From: Liolophura sinensis
Taxonomy: Eukaryota > Mollusca > Polyplacophora > Chitonida > Chitonidae
Assembly (NCBI RefSeq): GCF_032854445.1
Contig: NC_088302.1
Coordinates: 48,266,046 to 48,330,045, forward strand
Length of the DNA stretch: 64,000 nucleotides
Direction of reading: 5' to 3'
The position numbers were made by a program, and so were the translations under genes. This document shows, in pieces, positions 27,801-52,492 of the stretch (position 1 is its first letter; each line of letters starts with the position of its first letter). The notes beneath the pieces are model-generated. The model saw only the letters and a program-made list of their open reading frames with translations. It was not told the DNA's origin and searched no databases.

Positions 27801-29043
27801 CTGTCTGCCATATTGACAGCATGGGACTGCGCACATTCCTTGTCCAAGGCTGGGTGTCGGGAGCAGTAGATCCAGGGTCAATCGTGGGTTGAGTCACACC
27901 TAAGACCTTAAAAGAGGAAGTTGTAACTTCCTTGCTTGGCATTCAGCATGAAGGGGATAGTGCAATGACTGGTTGACCCGTATCAGTATAATGGTTCGGG
28001 TGGGGCAGCTTACTTGCTTTCGGTAAGTTGTCTCAGTGAAGCAGCACTTGATAAAAGAGTGGTGGAAATCCATCATGCAACAAGAAGGCACATTACATGC
28101 ACTCTAAGGATTCCTTCGTCGTCACATGACTTAAAAATTGTTAAGTACAAAGCTAAACCCCTAGCACTCACTCACTCCACAGCTGGGGGTAAATCTGTGC
28201 CTTGTGTGTCCTAGGGATTGAAAGGCAAACACTTTGACCACTGCTCTCAGGACATAACAGAGTAGTTCACTTTTAATTTAATCTCCAAACATGCATGCCC
28301 ATACTAATTAAACTTTAAAGCAAATGTTGTATAAAAGCAAGAACATGCATGCTGTATACTGCAATAAATCCTTTGTCCACCTTTTTCAAGAAGTTTACAA
28401 ATCTGAGCACTACAAAATCAATAAATCTATCACTGAGGTATTTTCTGTTCAGATCAAACTCTGTCCAATAAGCCATGACGGTATTTCAGAAGTCTCCAAA
28501 ATTTGGAGGTTTAGACAAGACAAGGTGGGGACTCTCACCAACTAATGTGGCTATAGGGCAAGGTTTCACAGTAGTTACTAAACTGAATATATATCTTGCA
28601 TAGTCATGTATGTCAGCTCAATCACACTGTTAGCAGCTCCTCTAAATCACGTCTTTTAGCTACGTTAGCTAACGAGAGCCCCCACTTGTAAGAGTTCTTA
28701 AATGCAAACACTAACACAAAGTATTCATAGTAGTACTGACTGGATATTGTAAAGTATAGCCGGCTGACACCAGGCTCATTTAAGTCAGACAAAAGAGGTT
28801 GGACTTGAATGAATGGAGTTATGGACAAAGTGACTTATCACCTGGTCTGCTAAACTTTACTTATGTCTAAATGATGTTACATAACTACATGTGGCGTCAT
28901 TTGTAACCTACAGACAATGCCATATGGAATCCTGGTTTTGTCTGCCAGTCCTCTAGCTGCTGCTCTGCTGGTTTTAGCACTGTGGAGTCCTGGCTGCAGG
29001 CTCTTGTCAAAGTATCCAGCACAATCGCTTCAGATGAATCCAT
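9853..29043 (-). CDS. IPO11: Importin-11, complete 26-exon coding region
   Basis: Karyopherin-beta importin that carries cargo (UBE2E-class E2 enzymes and RPL12 in vertebrates) through nuclear pores under RanGTP control. Coding exons, 5' to 3': 28912-29043, 27556-27656, 26952-27024, 26379-26582, 25804-25933, 24957-25064, 24605-24675, 24257-24356, 23753-23845, 23070-23225, 22750-22790, 21983-22121, 21049-21154, 20390-20553, 19758-19798, 19386-19451, 17308-17472, 16164-16356, 15067-15146, 14521-14601, 13275-13370, 12719-12832, 12049-12170, 11232-11327, 10406-10484, 9853-10011. These total 2910 bp, all phases agree, and they give 969 residues plus stop (human about 975). The start is MDSSEAIVLDTLTRACSQDS, aligned to the human N-terminus; exons 1-3 hold the importin-beta N-terminal (RanGTP-binding) domain and the rest is HEAT-repeat solenoid. 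Hallmarks: IATQLAVLIGKVARLDCP, HVTKTLASKRL, EHNMLRCAILTTLIHLVQ, LQDPVHTVDL. Most introns are GT-AG; one is AT-AC and one GC-AG. No frameshift or premature stop seen. Confidence 0.97.
10046..10200 (+). repeat. Interspersed repeat D, copy 2
   Basis: Second copy of the 140-150-bp family, in the last IPO11 intron next to the terminal exon: ttttcgcatgtttgtaaggt, acattattctgtgtacactg, tactttttgtgaagccctga. Confidence 0.6.
10806..11072 (+). mobile_element. SINE-A copy in an IPO11 intron
   Basis: Near full-length: gttagggtgctagcacagc, gtgagttcaagtccagctc, ctccgggctctgtctggttt and aaacaccaatcaaataaata are all present. It is antisense to IPO11. The flanking tataatagcgagtc / ataatgagtc may be a mutated target-site duplication. 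Confidence 0.85.
13873..14375. mobile_element. Second copy of the same MITE, split by a SINE-A
   Basis: The left end (ggatcacacagccatcttag, then gcttaagtcttaaattt, near 13880) and right end (gaaattttgacttcaatcta...cttcatgatcc, near 14330-14365) match the ends of the 19868 element, and its middle (caatattttgaccttgttac) matches in inverted orientation. A full SINE-A (14041-14300) is inserted within it. A 26-bp tandem duplication precedes it (about 13828-13880). Confidence 0.6.
14041..14300 (+). mobile_element. SINE-A, full length, with target-site duplication
   Basis: tRNA-derived head (cagtaggttagcgcgctag A-box region, gagttcaagtcc B box), body ending cttgagtacggtgtaaaaca, then an AAATAAATA tail. 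It is flanked by taagaaata on both sides and sits inside a MITE (13873-14375). Confidence 0.85.
16320..16695 (-). repeat. Tandem array duplicating the IPO11 exon-18 3' splice site
   Basis: About five copies of a 76-bp unit (the last spaced by 86 bp). The first copy is the genuine intron-17/exon-18 boundary (acceptor AG at plus 16357-16358); the others place the same acceptor and the first 39 or so exon bases at AG 16433-34, 16509-10, 16585-86 and 16671-72. All copies keep CAG or ACAG before GG(T/C)TT. In the decoys the exon-like part runs straight into an in-frame TAG after FHFL. Copies are slightly diverged, so the array is not a recent assembly artefact of identical units. Confidence 0.9.
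17740..19345. repeat. 66-68-bp minisatellite in IPO11 intron 16
   Basis: About 24 head-to-tail copies of a unit with the core gtagatattccaccctgtta and gtacaacacgtgtacataaa. Copies differ at a few positions, and two sub-variants are interleaved (cagttttattgt versus gatttattgtt). The array ends about 40 bp from the exon-16 donor. Part of the copies contain actcaca, which reads TGTGAGT on the IPO11 strand. Confidence 0.95.
19799..20389 (-). other. U12-type AT-AC intron of IPO11 (intron 14)
   Basis: Exon 14 ends ...AAGACTG and the intron begins ATATCCTT, the exact U12 AT-AC donor consensus. It ends TCCTTAACTGCTTTCAC, with a perfect U12 branch-point motif (plus 19807-19815) whose branch A is 10 nt before the terminal AC. 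No AG acceptor exists at this position, and only the AT-AC join keeps the frame (LKT-AVDDFEF), which matches the importin-11 family. Confidence 0.95.
19868..20095. mobile_element. MITE-like element with about 46-bp imperfect terminal inverted repeats
   Basis: The left end tcgggcctctggatcacaaa...taagtcaaaattt is the imperfect reverse complement of the right end aaaattttgacttcag...gcctga. No coding capacity. It lies inside the U12 AT-AC intron of IPO11. Confidence 0.65.
20675..20822 (+). repeat. Interspersed repeat D, copy 3
   Basis: Third copy, in the IPO11 intron between exons 13 and 14: ttttgcatgttttcaagatg, ggcattattctacatagact, tcaagccctgaaattggtga. Confidence 0.6.
23232..23455 (-). mobile_element. 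Degenerate SINE-A-like remnant, minus orientation
   Basis: Begins tatttatttatttgattggc (reverse-complement SINE-A tail), followed by a related body with accttcaccaggtacctgac. It is in the IPO11 intron before exon 10. A similar body is seen at 27290-27480. Confidence 0.45.
24055..24184 (+). mobile_element. Degenerate SINE-A 3' half
   Basis: Contains cagcataatgctaggtgcat and ends cttcaatcaaataaataaat; old and diverged, in the IPO11 intron between exons 8 and 9. Confidence 0.5.
25119..25374 (-). mobile_element. SINE-A copy, minus orientation
   Basis: Reverse-complement reading gives the tRNA-like head, B box, cctcccaccataatgctgg core and the 3' ...caccagtcagataaat end. It is sense with IPO11, in the intron before exon 6. 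The open frames at 25165-25403 come from this element. Confidence 0.85.
27830..28178 (+). mobile_element. SINE-B copy in IPO11 intron 1
   Basis: Diverged copy with atccagggtcaatcgtgggt in the head and cacatgacttaaaaattgtt then agcactcactcactcc at the 3' end. Antisense to IPO11. Confidence 0.6.
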
Positions 29044-29640
29044 TTTTCTGACCTGATTATCTTGTGACTTAGTAGCAAATATCAATTGTTTATCTGTCAG
29101 TGTCTTGATATTATCACAAGACACAAGGTTTTTTCACATCACATTTTTCATAAAATGCAAGGGTCGATATCATAAAATTGCCCTCGACACTGCCAACGTG
29201 CATTGTCAAGTGTCATCTGCAAAGCTCTACGAAGTCGTAATCACCCTCTCGGAAACCGATCATTCAATGATGTCGGCAAAACCGGGGCAATGCGGTTGTT
29301 TACAAGTTGAAGTGAGCTGATAAGTCCCACTTATGAAGTGTATGAAGTATCAACTTGCAATGCGACTGGGTGAAAAATTTTTGTTTCAGACAAAACAATT
29401 CGCAACCCATTCTACGGTACGGGTTGTCAGCGTGAAGACGGCGGTTTTAACAATATCAAACCCTTCGGAACGCAACTCCATGCCCTTCCCCGCAACGAAC
29501 ACACGCCAGACAGCTGTTTCCGGTGACACATCGCAGGCGCGATATAGAAAACAACTTCCGGCACATTTGCCATCGTGGACTAAAATGATGTGGTTTGACA
29601 CCTAGAAAACATGTGAAATTATTGTGCTATCGAACGGAAA
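29044..29640. promoter_or_regulatory. Putative bidirectional promoter between IPO11 and SLC30A5
   Basis: The stretch just upstream of the IPO11 start codon, from about 29150 to 29600, is visibly richer in CpG than the AT-rich surroundings. It holds two ETS-like TTCCGG motifs (29518-29522 and 29555-29561). The next gene on the other strand is SLC30A5, whose identified coding starts at 32409. Head-to-head arrangement plus a CpG-rich spacer suggests a shared promoter; the transcription starts themselves are not visible. Short open frames here (for example 29333-29605) look like chance readings of CpG-rich DNA. Confidence 0.45.
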
Positions 29641-32408
29641 GTGATGTAAGATAGTTTCTAAAATTACAGAATTCTTGCGAGGTATAACTTTTGGGCAATT
29701 TTGTTATTGTGATAATTTTTTGACACTTAAAGTTTTCCATAAACAACCGGTAGGTCTACTCACTTGCATTTGACGACTACCGGTACTACATGTAAATGTT
29801 TGTAGCCTATGTAGTGTTACTTAATATCATTTAATCCTTGTGTATTAAAATACACAGTTCTGCAGTAGTTGAAATACAACCGATGTAGATGGAAATTAAC
29901 AAAGTTTACCGAGTGATTTGATCGAGTGATGCATGACTTTTATATTTGTTCTGGCGCTCGCATACTCATGGCTAGGCACCATTCACCCTGGTAGGATGTT
30001 TTGTAAAGTATCGGGGAAATATTTGATTACTATCTCCACTCCCACACCTACCGTGATTCCGTCTACCTGATTGACCTAATCATGTTGACGTCTGTTGAGA
30101 ATCTGACAACATGTAAAAATATATCACAACATTATTTAGGTTCCAATCTGTAGAACTGCTCAGCACGTAAAGGTGGACAACAGTGTTGTTTTGAAAGCTA
30201 ATTGTTGAGTGAAGTAAAAGTATGAAGGGCCAGATGCTTTTGAAATGACAAGAAATTGACACTGTGACTGTGAGGGTTTTTTTTCACCACCTAAACATCA
30301 ACCACTGATGCACATGCACCACGAGCAAAAACAATAGCTACATGTGTCTGACATTTGTGAGCAGGGCACAGAAGCGAGGTATGGAATTACCACTTGTATA
30401 CACCACGGAATTAGATAAAAATTGTCCGGAAGACCACGAAGCCGCCAACAAATGTAATTCACTTGTCTTTTGCCGATTAGACATAAAGTTTTTCTTGTAT
30501 TTTAATTTTACTGAATATGTCGGTGGAAGGCTCTGTTCCCATATACATATTTTACTATGGACAGCTTCTCGGCTGTGAACTATACCTCACCTTATGTTAA
30601 AAGTTCACAGCCAAATTTCTTGGCTACCCCAACCCGGGCCTGTTCAGTTACTCCATTAAAATGTTTTAAGTTCATAGACCGCCAGACTGATAAAATCCTG
30701 AGCTGTCGATCATCCCAAAGGTAAATATCCATCCATATTTCAGCAAGTTCAACTTTGCCACTAGCTTGAACTTCACAAAGATGGCTGCCCATCACACACA
30801 ACATCTGGGTTCCTGGGGTACACATGCCCACCATTTGCATTTGCGGGGTCCAGGAACAATACAGGATAACCACTGTACTCAGAATACAACAGACAAAAGA
30901 CAGTGACAATGGGAACCCCATTATCAATATTTAACTCACTCAGCTATAACAAGTAACTTTTGACATATAGATTACAAATTATATGACTGTTGCTAGTCCA
31001 AATTATTTGACTAGAACTTACATTAAATGATAAGGGTTAGATCATTATCAACAGTTAGATCATTATCAACAGTTTAGAGCTGTTGTATATATAGTGTCTT
31101 AGTGTATGTGATAAAAACACCTTGTTAACTTCTTTACTGACAACAGTGTACTGCGGCATGTAAAAATTGATGCTACCTGTTCTTCTTGTGTCTATTTACA
31201 GCATCTTCTGATGAAGATTATTCATCCTGTGGATGTGGTCAGCAGCATAAATTCAGTTATGAAATGGGCTGATTATGCAAATTCATGAAAGCAGAGAATG
31301 CAGGGAATAGAATTAGTGGTCTGAACTTTTATCAGAAGTGCCAGTACAACAAGAACAATGCATGACGATTTTGGATCCAACATATTGCCATCAAGGGCTA
31401 TATACCCTTCTTCAAGGTAATGAAGGTTAAAAGTTAGCTAACTGAGAGTGGCTTCATGATCTGATGATCTCTATCCAAAAGTTGTGCACTCTGTAATAAA
31501 TCCTATTACTTAATCACTATAGATTGGGACTTCTATAGAGCACCCAGTTTTCTTAGGCAGCCTCTGGACAGTTGACTAATTTGATACTCTGTCCCATGGC
31601 CTCCTTACCTCCCTTTAGACATGGACTGCTTGTGTGGCCTAATGGTTACCATAAGAGTGTCTGTCTCAGGATCAAACTCCGGGCACATACCAAATTCTGA
31701 AAAGTTAGAGCAGGAAACAGGACTGGTTGGCCTTTTGTCAGTATGATGTGTCTTGTGTCTTCAACATGATACTTTAGTGGCGTCAGCACTTTGATGGCAT
31801 GGACTTGCCCAGCCACAAGAAGACACAATATATGTACACACACTTATGACTCCTCGTCTTCATATGACTGAAAAATTTTTAAGTCCAAAAGCATGCATAC
31901 AATTTCATCCATACATATTTTTGGAAATGGTACTGCTGCTCCTGCAAGTATGCAAAGTAAGTGCAGTTCTTTGTTACAGACTAAATTGATTTATTAAAAA
32001 CCAGGTATGACATGCACAGGTATTGCAGATTTACAGGTTATGTCAGGTGTATTAATTATGAAAATGCTGCTTGAAGGTAAGTCATTATTTCTCAACTGTT
32101 AATTTGTTAAATTGCATTACATGATGATGTAGGTGTTGGCACAGTTGACCCATAAGCTCGTTACCAACAGGTTACAAGTTCAAATCCACCTTCTATCTGT
32201 GTTATTAACACATATTTTAGGTAGTTAATGAAAGGCAGTGATTTGGACCTTGTTTGGACACAAAGTTGTCAAACAGCCAAATTTTTGTTTGAACCAATGT
32301 CTTTGTACACTCTAGCTACAACAGATACATGGGTACATATGTATATGGCTGCAAATCATTGCAAGGGTGTGAATGTGTGCAGAATTTTGTCTTATCTTTT
32401 GATTTCAG
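29641..32408. other. SLC30A5 5' region; first exon(s) not resolved
   Basis: This should contain the 5'UTR and the roughly 25-30 codon N-terminal exon(s) of SLC30A5. The exon at 32409 requires an upstream exon ending with two bases of a codon. Candidate ATGs near 30342 and 30380 are followed by donor-like sequences, but their reading phase does not fit, so no exon is called. It also carries an 18-bp direct duplication near 31040-31075 and a SINE-B copy at 31632-31900. Confidence 0.4.
31632..31900 (+). mobile_element. SINE-B copy upstream of SLC30A5 exon 32409
   Basis: Head tgtggcctaatggttaccat with ggatcaaactccgggc, then the same body landmarks as the 37363 copy (gcaggaaacaggactggttg, catatgactgaaaaattttt). 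Confidence 0.7.
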
Positions 32409-46124
<13,716 letters not shown>

Positions 46125-46622
46125 AGACTTTATGCACCTAGTTAAGAATTTTCATCATTTGTACTGTGAGCTTGTATAATATTTTTGATTCATGTATTTA
46201 TGTTCATCATAATGTGATTCAGACAAAATTCAGAGAAATTTGTGGATTGTCCACAAGTCGGAGGCAATCCTGCATACTAATTTAGCTTAATAGTAATATA
46301 ATGTAATAGGACATACAATGGATTGGTCTTGGCTTGTCATTTCTTCATATTTCTTCAGTCTTATCCATTCATGTCCTGTTTGTGTAAATCAACATAATTA
46401 TTACGCAAGTGAAAAATCTCCAAGGTTTTCCTCACTGTTTGCCTGTTCTTCTGCATAGCCCATTTTATGTTTTCATTCATATTCGCTGTAGCATTTTGGA
46501 GTTAAGCACTTTATCATGTGTTTGTGATATTTGAACAGCTGGCCTGGTCAATAATATACTCATAGATGAATCAGTAACTTCCAGGACACTTAACAGGAGA
46601 TGAGATTAGACATAGCAGACAA

Positions 46623-46628
46623 AATAAA
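46623..46628 (+). terminator. Poly(A) signal of SLC30A5
   Basis: AATAAA lies about 500 bp after the SLC30A5 stop codon and is followed by a GT-rich run (gtacgtgtgtgtgac), the usual arrangement of an animal cleavage and polyadenylation site. The 46125-46622 interval is therefore read as the 3'UTR. Confidence 0.6.
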
Positions 46629-48615
46629 GTTATGGTACGTGTGTGTGACACATTTCATTTTCAGTCTCGCTCCATTATGGTTTGCATTTTAAATCTAAGC
46701 CTAGATTTTAAAGAGCCACGTCAGCCAAGATTCTTCTGTTGATGAATGGAAGAAGAAAGGTACCCTGTCAAGCACAACATGCGTTCGTTCATAAACCATG
46801 TGCCAATTTTCTCAGATCTTCAAATTATCCTACTGATACCGAGTGCTTACAGAAACAAAAATTTCGGCCATTTCCGTACAAATTCCTTGAGTGATGTCAT
46901 TTTCCTGGAGCGACGTTATTTTTCCTGAAGTGACGTAATCTGCAGCGTCTTCAATCACACAAAAGCTCATTCACAGATGACCTGGTCATTTGAGCAGAAG
47001 ACTTCAGCTGGAGTTTTGTGAAGTCATAGTAGCGTCAAATGGAGTAATATGATGTCACACCAGGAATTAATACCGAAATGGCCGAACATCTTGTTTTTTG
47101 CACAAAATTGTACTACATGACCTTTGAATTGCCCAAGAAGCTTAACATATCTCATGTGGTAACTGTTTGTTCATACTATGTACCTATGTAGCATACTAGC
47201 AATTATAGCCTGAAAAGTGTGTGCACTGGAATGACTCTTCAAAGGTTCTGAGCCTCCAAAATGTGCATTATAAGTTGTTCAGGTCAGATGGCAATTCCTT
47301 CATGAACCCATATGAATTCATGGCTAACGAGGTTCTGACCACCCATCGTGTTTTTTTACCCACTGCTGTCATTTATTACTGGCCTTCACATCTAGTAAGA
47401 TTCTCTATGTGAGTGTTATTAATGTGCAGTAACAAACTGCTGAAATTTGTCAAATTTAGCTACCCACTTATCATATTATGTGAACAAAACATTTTTTAGA
47501 ATGAATTATCTTATGCTTCAATCATCATGAATCTGATGAAGAGAACTGTTGTACATGTATGTAGCTTACCCATCTTGGCCCTAGACTACTAATCCTTGAA
47601 AAAGCTATAATGATGATTTTTGCAGAACATTGCTTAGTCAATTTTTGCTAATAGTTTAGAATGCGACGAATAATTATCTTTCACAAAATGTCTATTACTG
47701 TTCAAAATCGGTGATAGTGTTTGTAAAAGTCATAAAGTAGGTTGAGTTATAACGTTTTCAAACATTAGAATCATTTTGACTCTACAAATAGTACAGGTAC
47801 TAGTCTGATATTTAATGAAGGACAATAGTTTGAGCTGCTCTTGGTTAATACACTGACTTATTTGACTGGCAAATATGGATTTTTTTCCTAAAACCTTTGG
47901 TATAGTCTTTTTAACTGTTGTAGCTGGCTGTTCGATCCGTCTGACTGTTTGATTGAGTTACATGTATTTAGGTATTTAAGGGCTTATAAAGCCAAGAAAT
48001 ACTCTGGACAGGATGATATGAAGTGTTCATAGCCAGATGTATTAATTCTGACACATGTTATAATATTACCTTGTGAACATTATTGTAAACTAGCGTATAA
48101 AGCCTATCTGTACATGTACGATTTTTACATAAAAATCTGTGTAACCAGGATTTGCATGCTGTGATAAGCCGTGTTTAAAAATGAATCTCACTGTAGTTCT
48201 AATGGGTGGCGGTTTAAATGACAGGTATATATCTTAGATGTTACCTTGTAGCTGTTTTCATGTAACGAACATGTGTGTAAATACATACATATGCTATTGA
48301 AGACAAGTAGGATATAGTCTGTACAAGTATATGTCGCCGCGTGGCACAGCTGTTAATTTTCACTTTCGTTAATTAGATAAACTTGCCCCCGGACTGTGAT
48401 TTCTTCAACCATAATGCACACCCACTAGTCAAATATTCTGGAGTACAACGTAAAACACAAGTTAATTAAATAAGTACGCAAATGGTTTCTCAGTTGCACT
48501 GTGACATTTGATGAAAGAATATAATATACGGACAAATTGTAGTCGTCATATAATCGGTGAAGTGTATCGGAACTAATAATTAAATGAGGGTTTTAAAATG
48601 AGCCCTCAACCAGAT
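46629..48615. other. Intergenic, no gene seen
   Basis: AT-rich sequence between the SLC30A5 poly(A) signal and the orphan exon at 48616; only short chance open frames and a SINE-A fragment (48335-48475). Confidence 0.5.
48335..48475 (+). mobile_element. Degenerate SINE-A fragment
   Basis: The end part aaatattctggagtacaacg, then taaaacacaag and aattaaataagt matches the SINE-A 3' end; the head is deleted or diverged. Confidence 0.4.
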
Positions 48616-48702
48616 TCACGTCCCTGTCCTGTAAAACATCTCCATGCCATTCTGGGCTTCCTCGGAAGCTTGCTCCAGGTCAGTGCAATACTCCACACTG
48701 TT
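48616..48702 (-). CDS. Possible orphan terminal coding exon
   Basis: On the minus strand, cacttttctacag is followed by 28 codons (NSVEYCTDLEQASEEAQNGM then EMFYRTGT) and TGA. It is clearly richer in G+C than its surroundings and has an acidic helix-like composition, as a C-terminal tail exon would. No upstream exon that joins in phase was identified and I do not recognise the protein. Confidence 0.3.
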   Translation of the reverse strand, partial: NSVEYCTDLEQASEEAQNGMEMFYRTGT

Positions 48703-49074
48703 CTGTAGAAAAGTGATGTAAAACAGTATCTACACTGGGGCATGTGTTCATTGTTGTTTCGATATAAACACATATACTTTTTAACAATATAGGTGAAGCC
48801 GGTACGTATGTGTAATACTTATGGCTATATGTATTCAGACTTTTCCATATCCATCAAATGGACAAGCTGTGTCACAGATGGTGAAGAATACTTGTAATGC
48901 AGCATGTAAGTTATGTAGATATTGGCATGCTATGATGAATTGTGTGAAAGGTGATTGTTTAGCAAATATACATAAGCATATATAACGATGAACAGCGTTT
49001 TTTGTTGCTTGACAGTAGGTATACGGATATTTCCACGTGTTCAGAATCCCCGGTCGTTTAGTTAGAAAAAAACG

Positions 49075-49445
49075 TAGGCATTCATATTTTTCTAGTATAT
49101 CTTGATCGCATAGCCACAAAGGACCTAGGGTATGTATAGTTTTCTGTATGAAGGTCACATAGCAACAAAGGGTTTTGGGTGTGGATAGTTTTCTGTATGA
49201 AGGTCACATAGCAACAAAAGACCTTGGGTAAGGATAATTTTCTGTACGAAGATCACAAAGGAGCTTGGGTATGGATAGTGTCTTAATGAAGGTCACAAAG
49301 CCACCAAGGACTTGGGAATGGATAGTTTTCTGTATGAAGGTCACAAAGCCACAAACGACTTGGAAAGTTTTCTATGAAGGCCACATAGCCACAGAGGGCC
49401 TTGGGTATGCATAGTTTTCTATGTGAAGGTTGCATAGCCACAGAA
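49075..49445. repeat. About 50-bp tandem array, family 1
   Basis: Degenerate units of about 49 bp around ttttctgtatgaaggtcaca, tagccacaaagg and cttgggtatggatag. It directly abuts a second array of similar period but different sequence. Confidence 0.75.
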
Positions 49446-49454
49446 GGCAGTGGG

Positions 49455-49705
49455 TTCCTGTGCCAGGGTCATTTTGCCAGAAATGACAATATGAATTTTT
49501 TTTTTCCGTGTCAAGATCGATTTGCCAGATGGGCAGAAGGTATTGATATTTTCCCGTGTCAAGGTCGTTTTGCCTGAAAGGACAGTGGATACTGACATTT
49601 TCCTGCGCCAAGGTCTTTTTACCAGAAAGGACAGTAGATATTGGTATTTTCCCGTGTCAAGGTCGTTTTGCCACAAAGGTCGATAAAAGGGGTTGATATT
49701 TTCTC
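49455..49705. repeat. About 50-bp tandem array, family 2
   Basis: Five degenerate 47-51-bp units with the core cccgtgtcaaggtcgttttg followed by ccagaaaggacag. The minus-strand open frames here (49372-49676) are repeat readings, not a gene. Confidence 0.75.
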
Positions 49706-51436
49706 GTTAGCTTAGCTGAAAGGAACTGTTGATGCTCATATTGCTGTTTTTTTTTTAAATTTTTATTCATTATTTTTATTGTTTGGCTTTTTTGGTGGCT
49801 TAACTTGAAAGGTCTATGGATATTGATTGTTTCCATTCTGCAGTCCGCATGGCATACTGGAAATGGATCCACGATATGGCATGCAGTATTCGAGTCTAGA
49901 TCTCATGCATGGTTTTTGAGCTACTTGGAAATTAGTGTAACAGGAGGGTTAATTTTTCCAAGCTGTCGTCCGTTTCCACCAAATCGGATCGTCGTAAAGA
50001 AAGAGTTTAGTTTATTCTGGTCATTGTATCAACCCAAAATGGTATGGCTGCATTTCATTCTTATTCGATCTGATATCAGAACGGACAAAGCGTTTTGTGA
50101 TCGCAGCTATCCTGCACACAAGACTGGAATACCCGTCTGGACAAATAGTCGCTTCTCGGGCTCGAAGTTTTATAGTCGTGACCAACTGCTTACATCCAAT
50201 TGTCTGTGTATGCCGAGTGTAAGGCACAGCTCAACTCAACTGAGTGTACAACTGGTTGGTCTCGTCGCTGATGACCATACCACTTTATACTGATCCGGCA
50301 TACACCCAAATTAACATCTGGAATACAACTCCAGTGGAATCGTGTCGTTATTTGGCATACAAGAGCACTTATAAAACCACGCAACAGTGGTCTGGTTGAG
50401 TTCAGTTGGGTCAAGCTACCGTATGTGCCGAGCCTAAGACTTCTCTCAAAAACTCAAACACAGCTATAATTTAAATTTAAATCGCACCTTGTTCTCTTAT
50501 CTGAGTGGACAATGGCTCTTTAAGCACTTGTAATTTATGATTTAAAGGCAAAGAATACAATAAAATAAAGTATTTATCAGATAAAAGACCATTAAACACT
50601 GTCCAGGAAGATACAGTAGTTTGATTTATTGTTGTAGAATTTTTCTAACCGACTAAAATGCATTTAAAACATTGGATTGTATGGTGGTCTGTTGGGACCC
50701 TGAGGGCACCAGTGACGTCACAGCAATATTTTGGCTTGGAATAGTTCGTTTGGGTCCATTGGTTGAAGATGCATTTTGAATGATGATGTGTAGCAATTTA
50801 TGTGTGTCAAAAGGGTAAAGTGACATCACTGATCAGAAAAGTGTTCAGAAAAGGCCACTGTCGAATCCAAAATTTTAAATGCATTTACTAGGTCGAAAAA
50901 TATTCCAAGAAATACATCAAACTATTTTCCCGGACAATATTTAATGGCCTTTCATTTGACATGTACTTCATGTCAGTGTGTTCTTTGCCTTTAAATCTTA
51001 CGTTGCTTAATAATTATAAGCCCAGATCTTCTGATTACGCCTTTACGATGTCTACGTGATGTTTCATAAATATCTACTCTGTTCCTTTTGAACTGATACT
51101 GCTGAGTCTTTTTCAAGAAACATTTTCCATTTGCGCTGAAGCACTTTTTACACAGTATTTTGTTGAACATTTTGCTGAGCAATTCCGTGAGACTAAATCG
51201 ACTAAATCATTTTTACCGGAGCCATCAAGAGCTGGATCCAAACTCGTTGCCTATTCGAATGTTTAAGGAAACAATCTGTTTACCAAGACCAACACAAATT
51301 AACAAACACACTTTCACAACATCTCGAAGATTTCATAAAAAGAGTGTAAGCAATAAGGTAGAGGAAACTCCTGATCTGTTACAGAAATCACACAGCGTGC
51401 TACAAAGTCTAGGTAAATGATTACAGCGTGTTTCAC
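49706..51436. other. Unassigned interval with a 162-codon open frame
   Basis: The plus-strand open frame 49805-50293 is among the longest uninterrupted frames in the window, but has no recognisable domain, signal or splice context. The minus strand is also open over much of the same stretch, which argues for an old repeat or chance. Nothing else is seen. Confidence 0.2.
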
Positions 51437-51565
51437 CTCCATTTCCAGATGACCGTTGGGTTAGGGCAACCGTATGCATGGCACTACACACATTAGGGCA
51501 TTTCACACTGTCCTGTAAAACCAACTCTTCTAGCAGGAACTGTGATAAATGTCCAAGAAATTGTC
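51437..51565 (-). CDS. Possible isolated coding exon, unidentified
   Basis: Minus-strand segment between ataaactcag and GTGAAA, open for 43 codons (for example GHLSQFLLEELVLQDSVKCP). Its phase does not join the 48616 exon directly. On the opposite strand an overlapping neighbourhood (51263-51412) has a basic, mitochondrial-presequence-like open frame ending at AG|GTAAAT, so strand and reality are both uncertain. Confidence 0.15.
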
Positions 51566-52327
51566 CTGAGTTTATCCATATATCAAAGGTTATATCCACT
51601 GAAAAATGAAATCTGGTTCTTTCCGCCAGTTTGTTACAGTTGTGTCAGAATTCGAAAAAACTGGTTGTGCCAAATGAAAAAAATTCTCTGTGCGTCCAAT
51701 ATATTGGACAATATACATGTACCATTATTCCTGTTTAAAAATGTTGCCACTGGCAAACCAATATCTGAAAACTATTATGCTAACAAATGTCCTATATATC
51801 AAAGAATACGACAAGCTTCAAGACTCTACTGTACATGAAATACATGGGTTTCTTACTATACTATAAAACTCAACTCAAGAACGATATACATACCATATAT
51901 AAAGACATGACTGGTGTATAAATATTTCAAACGGATCTCTCGTTAGGGTTATAGGCGATGGTCAATATTTCCAAATAGAAAATATCCCACATCAAAGAAT
52001 ACTGGGGGGTATAACAAATGCATTATGGCAGTGAAATTATGGCAGTGACTTTCTCCTAAAAAATCGTACAGCTAACCTTGTCGCAATCGTGGACCGTTTC
52101 TTAAAGGGCATACAGAACCGTTGCTGATCTGATTGGCTGGCCTAAGAGATAGACTAGACTAGATAGATTGACTATGCCAAGGCTAAGCTGAATATTAGAT
52201 ATGTCACCTTTATTCAGGCATGACCAAAACTAGTGAATTTAACCCGGAAAATCCTATCTCCGCTATAAGCCAATCAGCATCGATTACGTATCCCTTTAAC
52301 ACTCCAACATCAATATCGATTACATGA

Positions 52328-52492
52328 TGGCTTCCTCTACGGTCGTTTATGGGGCGGTTTGCCAACAACTTATGAATGGTTGTGGGTTTCCTTCGGGCTC
52401 CGTCTGAATTCCTGCCAACATAATGTTGGCCGCCATCGTGTTAGTAAAATATTCTTCACTACGGCATTAAGCATCAAAGAAATAAATAAATC
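52328..52492 (+). mobile_element. SINE-A, 5'-truncated
   Basis: Diverged body from atggcttcctctacggtcgt through cataatgttggccgccatcg to the aaataaataaatc tail, just downstream of the ADAMTSL5-like stop codon. Confidence 0.65.

Noticed and set aside
28622-28828. Open frame as the second IPO11 exon
   Set aside because: It does not match the importin-11 sequence; the true exon 2 is 27556-27656 and the phases join exactly.
49805-50293. 162-codon plus-strand open frame as a gene
   Set aside because: No recognisable domain; the opposite strand is equally open; kept only as an unassigned interval.
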